A stretch of 47,644 nucleotides of DNA from Actinomycetota bacterium. GTDB lineage: Bacteria > Margulisbacteria > Marinamargulisbacteria > GCA-2716485. The stretch is from assembly GCA_002716485.1 (NCBI GenBank), contig PBBE01000047.1, positions 1 to 47,644 on the forward strand, given 5' to 3'. The notes beneath the pieces were generated by a model. It had not been told where the DNA came from and did not search any database. It saw only the letters and a program-made list of their open reading frames with translations. Below are positions 17,942 through 25,600 of the stretch, one piece after another. The translations under genes and the position numbers were made by a program. Within the stretch, counting starts at the first letter, position 1; every line of letters begins with the position of its first letter.

Positions 17942-18265
17942 ATGAACGTATATGGTAAAGTGCTCCGGTCAAGTAGTAGTGACTCTAAAGTAGGTTATGG
18001 AGCAATGGAAAGCCTTCGAAGTGCAGCCGATGTTGCGACGAAGCTTGTTTCTGATGATTTAGATGAACTTGCTTCTGATGATAAAGATAAAAAAGAATCC
18101 CCTGGAGGTAGCCCCGTTGCGGATATTTTGAATCAAATGCAACTAGAGCAAAGCTCAGTGGAACTTCGATCATATGACGATCAGTTATTTGAATTGCGAA
18201 TGGAGGAGGCACAAAAGATTTTTAGATCGAGTGAGATTTGGTTTGGTTCGAGTCCGTCTGAATAA
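17942..18265 (+). CDS. Hypothetical small acidic protein, 107 aa
   Basis: I do not recognise this protein. It has a strong ribosome binding site (AAAGGGAGG) and a near-consensus promoter upstream, so expression is likely. The sequence is Ser/Asp-rich: a central charged linker (DDLDELASDDKDKKESPGG) separates an N-terminal amphipathic region from a C-terminal helix (LRMEEAQKIFRSSE) ending in WFGSSPSE. There is no signal peptide, cysteine or membrane segment. It lies 60 nt before the P450-like gene on the same strand, so it may be its partner or chaperone. That is a positional guess only. Confidence 0.6.
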   Translation: MNVYGKVLRSSSSDSKVGYGAMESLRSAADVATKLVSDDLDELASDDKDKKESPGGSPVADILNQMQLEQSSVELRSYDDQLFELRMEEAQKIFRSSEIWFGSSPSE

Positions 18266-18325
18266 TTAATACTGCATAATTTGGTTTTATTTTTAAAGAT
18301 TATTTGAATGCAAGGGGATCTCTAA

Positions 18326-21300
18326 ATGGGATTTAAGAAGATTGTTTCATCTGTTAGCAAAAAATCTGTTGACAAAAATGAGTCTTACATTCGTTTCTAT
18401 ATCGAAGTTATTGTAAAGTTAGATCAGATTCTTGGTCCATATTCAGATGTTACTTCAGGTAATGCTTTGGTTCCCCTTGTTCAGAACTATAAGGAGAGTT
18501 ATTACTTTTGGAAGATTTTAGTTCAAATGCCAAGAGCTAATTTAATTTCTGATAATGATAAGAAGGATGACTCTATTATTAGTTTTTTTCTTGAGGAATT
18601 ACAACGGGCAATTAACCTGCATTTTTCTGAAGATCAAAATAAAGAATTGTATTCAACTCCAGAAATCCGTATTCAGGTAGAATTTTTTATGCGAAACATA
18701 TTTGAAAGTTGGTTGAAGAATATTTATAAGCCTAAAGAGATTATTGAGTTTTTGAACGATGAAGAATTTAGAAGCTTTCGTGATAAGATTCGTGAGCATA
18801 CGAAAAATTCGATTGCTCGACCAGATGCGTTAACTTGGCGCGATTATTTGAAGAGGAGCTTTAATCATGGGATGATTTTTTTTCACGCAATGTACAGATC
18901 AGGTCCTTCATTAAGACTTATAAATTTATTTCAAGATTTAAATGAACTTGACCCTGAGCCTGATCTGAGTAACAGTGCCAAGTCGCTGTTTTTGTGGCAT
19001 TCTGCGAATCAAATGACGAAAATGGCTGGCGTTGTTCAGAGATATGCTTATCCTTATGTTGTTTTAGATGGTAAAATTATTGTTGCTTCTGGTGCTCTTT
19101 CACCTTTATTGCAAAAATTCTCTAAGAGTTTTACGCCAAAAATGTCACCGACGAAAACGGTGCTTCCTTATGCTAACTTTGATGTTGTTAAAGGGGCGCA
19201 TTGGAATGAGGAGAAACATGCGATGCATCTTCTTTTTGGTATTGGATCTAGTAAGTCGGTGTTTGATAAGTTTCATGTGCGTGAAGTGCTTTTAGAGATT
19301 TATAAAAGCAACAATAGCGATGATTCGGGAATAAAAAAAAAGGGTGAAGGAGCACCTGATTCAGGTGATACGAAAATAAATCCTGGTTTAAATATTGGGA
19401 AAAGAATAGCTGAAGAGTCAAGTCAGCTATTACAGTCGTTGTTAGCGCGAGATAAGAGAAAGGTTCGTTTTTGTCAAGAAATTGATCTTGTAGTCAAGCA
19501 CTTTGATGGCTCAATGATGACTAAGGAGAGTGAGACAATGCTTAGACTTTCTTTAGCTTTAAATGGGGTAACGACTCTTTATGCAAGAGACCAAGAAAAT
19601 ACGTTTAAAGACAAGTATGGATTGGACGTACAAGAGCAGGAGCTTAAACGTATGTTAAAGTTGGACTCTAAGGGTGCATTTCATGAGATATTTAATAAAG
19701 TGTTTGTTGATAAATCACTCAAATCAGATGTAGGAAAAGAAATAGTAACATATATTGCAAACTCTGCTGAAAAACGTCGTTGGGCACAGGTTACCTTATT
19801 ACCTGTAATGACTCATTTAGTTCGGTGTTGGTCAATATTTAAACTTTTGTTTGACATGGAGAAGATACTTAAAGATAATTCTAATGAAAACTCTGCTGAT
19901 AATGCGGTGAATTGTTTGTTTGCATTTTGTGATCAAGGTTCTTTGAAGTTTAGATATTCTGCTAAAGACTCCTCTATTCAGGACTATACCTTTGTAGGTC
20001 AGGCTTTAAAAACATTGAAAGATTTATACCCGGATAGTTTTAAATCAAACTTATTTCAAGATGCATCGATTATCAAGGCATTTAACAAAAAAAAAGATGA
20101 ATATGAGTGGAATAATTTTAAAGATGGTACTAAATACCTACAAAAGGTGTTTAATAGAATAGATACGTATCGATGTTTACCTGATGCATTGGTTCCGTCA
20201 AAGGCGGATAAAGGAAATGCGCGGGATTTTTTTCCGCAACGTATTGATTCCAAGGAAGAGGCTTTTTTGGAAGAGGATAGTAGTGTTACTTTTGATAAAG
20301 CAACTAAAAATAAATTATCAGATCTTTTAGATGTGTTTTTCTTTTTTGTTGTAGGAATGTTTTATTCCAAGAACGAGCCTGATAATGACATGCCTTCAGG
20401 TGATAAGGTGGATGTGCAAAAGATAGCAGTATATCGTAACAAGGTTGCGGCCTTTAAAAAAGATGTGCTTAATGAAGTATTGGGAAAAATGATGGGTGAT
20501 TTTTTTGATGGTTATGAAGAAGATGGGTGCAAACAATTTAGGGTTTTTGTTTTACATGTATTGTTTGAAAAGGTAATCGAGACAGGTGCAGTTGGACCGA
20601 TTGCATCTTTAACTTCACGAGTAGCAATACAGCAGTTGCTGATTTTTTTCATGGGGGACGCAAATAATTTGTTAGCAAGATTGGAGGTTAAAAAGGGTGA
20701 CGCTAGTCATATGTTTAAAAGATTATTTTTTACAAAATGGTTTAGTAAAGACTCCTTGCTTTCACGGAAGTCTAGAAAAATAATTGATTTTAAATCGTCA
20801 GAATTTAATGAGAATTTTAGTGATAAAAAAAATTATTTCGCTTTAATCCAAGCTTTTTTTATTTATTTTTGCCAGGAGTTTTGGAATATTGAATTTGAAC
20901 TAGAGGAATTTGAAGAAAAGTTTAATGATTTTGAGGCTTTTTTGGATAAGGTTAAGCAAGTTGAACAAACGGATCAGGATTCTAAAATGGTTATTCAGGC
21001 AAGGGTTCGACTTGAAAGATTGCGACTACTTATTCAGGAAGATTTAAAGATTACTAAAGGACTTGAGGGTCCTGAGAAAAAAGATAAAGTGTTTAAATAC
21101 CGTGTTGCTTTATTATCTGCAATTTATGATTATCTTTGGTTGGCTAATAAGAGCGATAAAAATTATGATGAAGACGATGCCCGTAATTCATTTATTGTAG
21201 GTGTTCTTATTGAATTGAACTTAGTATTTAAAGCAATTAATGACAGTAAACCTATAAAGGAGTTCGTTGGGCTTGGAAACTCGGATGCAATGGTGCATCT

Positions 21301-22699
21301 AGATGCTTTGTTAAGAGAATCACTTTGTCATGCGCCGCCATTAATAGGGCAATTGCATGGTGTAACCAGAGATGTAAATGACACTCTTTTGGAAGGGTGT
21401 TTACGTAGAGAAGGAGATTTGCTTAATAAAAGCATAAAACTTAAGTATTGTATTGCCGATTTATTAGTTCAGCATCAGGTGTTAATCAGCCTTGGTTCTG
21501 ATCAGTATTCTTTTGCGGATCATTTATCTAGATCAGAGTTGGTGTTAGTTTTTCAGCATTTTAATGATTATGCTTACTTATCAAAAGACGATGAAGAATA
21601 TAAACGTTTGGAGGCGTTTTTTAATGAAAAGTTAAAAAGTGATAAGAAAGAGCTGGACTTAAATGGCTATATTGATGTTTTGAAAAAGGAAATAGATGTA
21701 GATGCACCGATATGGGATCATTTAATTAAGAAAAAAGTGATATATGGTGGAGATAGATTGACAGCTCGATTGAAAGCCCCGTTTATTACAGGATCAAGAA
21801 TGGATATCCAAAAAAGACTCTCTTTTTTAGGTAAGTATTCTAACTTGGTTTCGGAATTAGTTTTGCAACATCGTAGTGGTCAACGTGTACGATTTTATAA
21901 AGGAGAAGATGCTGTTATTTCATTTGGGGCTCAAGTAGAGGTTAATCCTACTGGAACAAGACGACTTGGAAAAGAGGTGCCTGTGGATGAATTTTATCCA
22001 CAGCGTTGGATAGATTCATTGCGTTGGGGACTTCCTAGGCATACTATTGATCCTAATTCGAAGCTATTTATGTTTAGTGCGGGTAGTGGGAGTTGTCCTG
22101 CTGGTCCAAAGTTATTTTGGCCAAAGTTGTTAGCAGAGGCTGGTTATTTTTTAGAGCCTCTTGTTAAGCCTTTATATGACAAAATAGGTTTACCTATTTT
22201 GTGTATTTCCTCTAATGAAAAATTTATGAACCCTATTCGAATAAGATCATTGGTTTTTCAAAATAGGGATACTAAAGATAGTTCTCAAGGTAAGCTTGAA
22301 GGTGATGTTTCTTCAAAAGAGCATAAGTCGAAAGAGTCTAAAAGAGATTCTGGGGATCTATCAGGCACACCCTGCAGTGAGAGGCAAGACACTAAAATGA
22401 AAACTAGACATTCTTTTCATGATTTTCAAGTTTTAAGTCGCGATAAAGCCCCCAACTATAGAAAAAAAGAACCAGCTAAATCTCGCCAAAAACCTAAATC
22501 TTCCATAGAAGCTAAATTTCGCCAAAAAGATAAAGTTTCTGAAGATAAGGATGCTCGTGGAGTCTTTAACTATAATACAAAGTATAATGGTCTAACTAGT
22601 AATTTTAATTTTGGTTCTGTTGAGTTTTCTGTTCTTGCTGCTTTTGCTTTTGCTTTTGCTGCTGCTGCTGCTGTTGCTACTGTTACTGAAGAGAAGTGA
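18326..22699 (+). CDS. Very large protein with degenerate cytochrome P450 signatures, 1457 aa
   Basis: No family is obvious at first sight, but P450 landmarks occur in order. An N-terminal phrase resembling the P450 beta1 region lies near residue 240 (YAYPYVVLDGKIIVASG). W293-K297 (WNEEK, after KGAH) fits WxxxR. HLDALLRESLCHAPPL fits the K-helix with E998 but C1001 in place of the ExxR Arg. EFYPQRW (1222-1228) fits the PERF/W motif. FSAGSGSCPAG has C1257 at the heme-thiolate position. The landmarks are much further apart than in normal ~450-aa P450s (W to E 705 residues, E to C 259), so large inserts are implied. A ~190-residue K/S-rich tail ends in an Ala/Phe run. Codons look A/AGA-richer than in neighbours. 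It has a GGGG-type ribosome binding site and overlaps the kinase by 4 nt. Confidence 0.5.
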   Translation: MGFKKIVSSVSKKSVDKNESYIRFYIEVIVKLDQILGPYSDVTSGNALVPLVQNYKESYYFWKILVQMPRANLISDNDKKDDSIISFFLEELQRAINLHFSEDQNKELYSTPEIRIQVEFFMRNIFESWLKNIYKPKEIIEFLNDEEFRSFRDKIREHTKNSIARPDALTWRDYLKRSFNHGMIFFHAMYRSGPSLRLINLFQDLNELDPEPDLSNSAKSLFLWHSANQMTKMAGVVQRYAYPYVVLDGKIIVASGALSPLLQKFSKSFTPKMSPTKTVLPYANFDVVKGAHWNEEKHAMHLLFGIGSSKSVFDKFHVREVLLEIYKSNNSDDSGIKKKGEGAPDSGDTKINPGLNIGKRIAEESSQLLQSLLARDKRKVRFCQEIDLVVKHFDGSMMTKESETMLRLSLALNGVTTLYARDQENTFKDKYGLDVQEQELKRMLKLDSKGAFHEIFNKVFVDKSLKSDVGKEIVTYIANSAEKRRWAQVTLLPVMTHLVRCWSIFKLLFDMEKILKDNSNENSADNAVNCLFAFCDQGSLKFRYSAKDSSIQDYTFVGQALKTLKDLYPDSFKSNLFQDASIIKAFNKKKDEYEWNNFKDGTKYLQKVFNRIDTYRCLPDALVPSKADKGNARDFFPQRIDSKEEAFLEEDSSVTFDKATKNKLSDLLDVFFFFVVGMFYSKNEPDNDMPSGDKVDVQKIAVYRNKVAAFKKDVLNEVLGKMMGDFFDGYEEDGCKQFRVFVLHVLFEKVIETGAVGPIASLTSRVAIQQLLIFFMGDANNLLARLEVKKGDASHMFKRLFFTKWFSKDSLLSRKSRKIIDFKSSEFNENFSDKKNYFALIQAFFIYFCQEFWNIEFELEEFEEKFNDFEAFLDKVKQVEQTDQDSKMVIQARVRLERLRLLIQEDLKITKGLEGPEKKDKVFKYRVALLSAIYDYLWLANKSDKNYDEDDARNSFIVGVLIELNLVFKAINDSKPIKEFVGLGNSDAMVHLDALLRESLCHAPPLIGQLHGVTRDVNDTLLEGCLRREGDLLNKSIKLKYCIADLLVQHQVLISLGSDQYSFADHLSRSELVLVFQHFNDYAYLSKDDEEYKRLEAFFNEKLKSDKKELDLNGYIDVLKKEIDVDAPIWDHLIKKKVIYGGDRLTARLKAPFITGSRMDIQKRLSFLGKYSNLVSELVLQHRSGQRVRFYKGEDAVISFGAQVEVNPTGTRRLGKEVPVDEFYPQRWIDSLRWGLPRHTIDPNSKLFMFSAGSGSCPAGPKLFWPKLLAEAGYFLEPLVKPLYDKIGLPILCISSNEKFMNPIRIRSLVFQNRDTKDSSQGKLEGDVSSKEHKSKESKRDSGDLSGTPCSERQDTKMKTRHSFHDFQVLSRDKAPNYRKKEPAKSRQKPKSSIEAKFRQKDKVSEDKDARGVFNYNTKYNGLTSNFNFGSVEFSVLAAFAFAFAAAAAVATVTEEK
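22637..22678 (+). repeat. Low-complexity GCTTTT/GCT run at the 3' end of the P450-like gene
   Basis: Three GCTTTT hexamers are followed by a run of GCT triplets. Together they encode an Ala/Phe then Ala tract just before the stop. It is slippage-prone, and triplet or hexamer changes would keep the frame. Confidence 0.8.
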
Positions 22700-25600
22700 T
22701 TGTGGAGGAAAAGTTTTTAGAAGGAATCCATGAAAAATATGAGTTATTGTCTTATCAGGGACGCCGGGTTTTAGAGCGGCATTTTTTGTCGTCAGATGTG
22801 GCCCTTTTGCAACACTTTATGAAGGAATCGGGGGTGCTTAAAGCGTTGACGGAGCGTGTGGAAGGGGTGTTTTTGGAGCATTGCCCTACAGGTGGGTTTG
22901 ATAAAAAGATGATGTTTTATTTACCTGAAAAGGGACTTAGTTTGGGGCAATTGTTATCTAAAGGGCCGATGAGTATGTCGGACTTTTATGCGTTTATTTT
23001 ACCCTTATTATCCCGACTCAAAAAGGTATATGGGGCAGATTTTTTTCATGGGAACTTGAACCCGAATACCATTATTGTGGATTCAGAGAGCTTTGAAAGT
23101 TATTTCTTTTCAGTTTCATTTTATGCAGAATCTGAACAGGCGGTTCCGTTTTATATGGCCTTAGGGAAATCTATATTGGCTTATTGTGCGCCGGAACGGA
23201 CCCAGCGATTGACCTTGCCTTATGATCATCGCTCAGATTTTTATGCCTTGGGGTGCTTGATTTATGAGTGCTTAACGGGCACTTGTTTATTTGATTTTGA
23301 GAAGCCAGAAGAGATGGTTTTTGCCCATTTGACCCAATCGCCTCGGGAGTTGTTTGGATTGAAGGGGAAGGTGCCGGACTACTTTTCGCCAATGTTACTT
23401 AAAATTATTGAAAAGTTGTTGCATAAAGATCCTCATCAGCGGTATCAGGATATTGATAGTCTGATTTATGATATTTCTCAGACTCAGCGCTTGGCAAGTA
23501 CAGTAAGCTTTCCTTTGGATACCCAGGGGAAGTATCGGAATGTGGTTCTTTCTGATCAATATTATGGTCATCAAAAAGAAAAAGATCAGATGGTGAGTAT
23601 TTATAAGAATAGCTTAAAAAATTATCCGCAGTTGGTGTTAGTGGAAGGCGAGAAAGGGGCTGGAAAGACCCGGTTTGCACATTCTATATTACATGGGGCG
23701 TTTAAACCGTATCCATTTATTGTGTTGGTTTCATTGCAGCCAAAAAATCAAGAAGTGCCCTACTTTGGCTTAACTAAGTTGTTGGAGCAACTGGTATTTA
23801 AGTTGATTTCTCAGACCAACGAACAAGAAATAGAAGAGATTCGGCCGCAGTTACATTCGATTTCGGATGAGAATGTGGCTTTGTTGATGCAGTTGTGTAG
23901 TAGTTATTCGGCGTTATTGGAGTTTTTTGAGTTGGATACCAAAGTCACTCAGTCGACTCAAGTGGCTAATTTTGGCCATGCAGTGGTTCAGTTTTTATCC
24001 GTGGTGTCTTTAGTGAAGCCCTTGGTATTTATTTTTGATGGCTTAGAATTTGCAGATGAGGCCACGATTCGCTTTATTTCTCAAAGTTTAGTGGTTTTGA
24101 ATGATCGACCAGTAACGTTTGTTGGGACTATTGGGGATGAGGTGCTAGCGGAAGGGAATTTGGTATATTCAGTGTTGGTTCAGCCGTCTAAAACGATGTA
24201 TGACTATCATTTATTAAAGTTGTCGTTATTGACGGTAAGAGATATTAAGGCATTTATTAAAGATACATTTCACTATCGAGTGGAGCGATTGGATGAATTG
24301 GCGGCCATTATTATACAAAAGACTCATGGGAATCCGCACTATATCCGGCAAAGTGTATCCTTTTTATTAAAGGAAGGATACTTTAAGTATTTGACGGAAT
24401 CGTCGATTTGGAAGTGGAGTTCGGAGCAGGTGAAGTCCATTAAAGTGGCAGATTCAGCAGTTAATTTGCTTTTGGGTCAGTATCGGTCTTATTCAGATGA
24501 TATTCGCTTATTGGTTCAATATGCGGCATGCTTTAAAGATTCATTTACCATGCAGCAAATGGCGTCTTTATTGGGCTTTTCTAATGATGTTTTAATTCAA
24601 TATTTATTGACCTTAATTGACGATAATATTTTAGTCATGGTGAACCAATCGATTTATTTGCTTTCTTCTCGAACTTTAAGGGAGCAGTCGTACGTGCTAG
24701 AACAAGCTAGTTTTGATTTTTCGAATCCAAAGATTAGTGCCTTTATTTATGATCAAGTTGCGGCTCAGGAGCGATCTGAGGTGCATTTTCGGATTGGGAA
24801 GTTATTGTTGGGGCAGCAAGATCAATTGGATGAGATGTTTGCAGAATATAAGATTGTGAAGCATTTTAATTTATCTGACAGAGCGTATTTGGATAAATCT
24901 TTGGCGAGACAGTTGGTGAACTTGAATTTACTTGCGGGTCAAAAGTCGAAAGCAGCGGGGCATTATCAAAAGGCCTTGGTTTATTTTGATTTTGCCTTAA
25001 AGTTTTTAGATGCCTTGCATGATGAGTGGGATCAGCCGTTATGTTTTTCTATTTTATTGGAACGGGTGAGGTGTTTGTATTTTAGTGTGGGATATGAGGC
25101 GGCCTTAGATGCCATTTCCCAGGCATCTGAATATAGTATGTCGCGCTTGGATAAGGCCACCGTGTTGATGGAGCAATTATTTGTTGAAATTGAACAAAAT
25201 TACTTTAGGAAGGCGACGGAAACGGCTTATGAGATGTTGCGACATTGTGGGGTTTATTTACCCAAAATAAAGGCGGTTATTATTTTGTTTTTGATTTTGG
25301 AAGCGCAAAAGATTAAACGATTTATTCATTTGCCAATTGAGACGGATTTGGTTTTAGATCCCCAACAATCACGGCGATTAGAGTTGATGTTTCGGGGGTT
25401 TGAGCTATTAAATACAAGTGTGCATTTGGTGAATAATGAACTGTTTGCCTTATCGTCTCTTAAATTACTATCCGCGTCTTATCAGATGGGAGGCTCTGCT
25501 AATTCGGCCTCTGGTTTGACCATGTATTCATTTTGGTTAACTACCCAACATAAGTTAGATGAGGCATTTACTTTTTCTGAAAAGGCCATTGATATTAGTA

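Noticed and set aside
18326-22699. Fungal-type peroxidase-P450 fusion (Ppo-like)
   Set aside because: No heme-peroxidase motifs are visible in the N-terminal half. Only P450-like landmarks were found.
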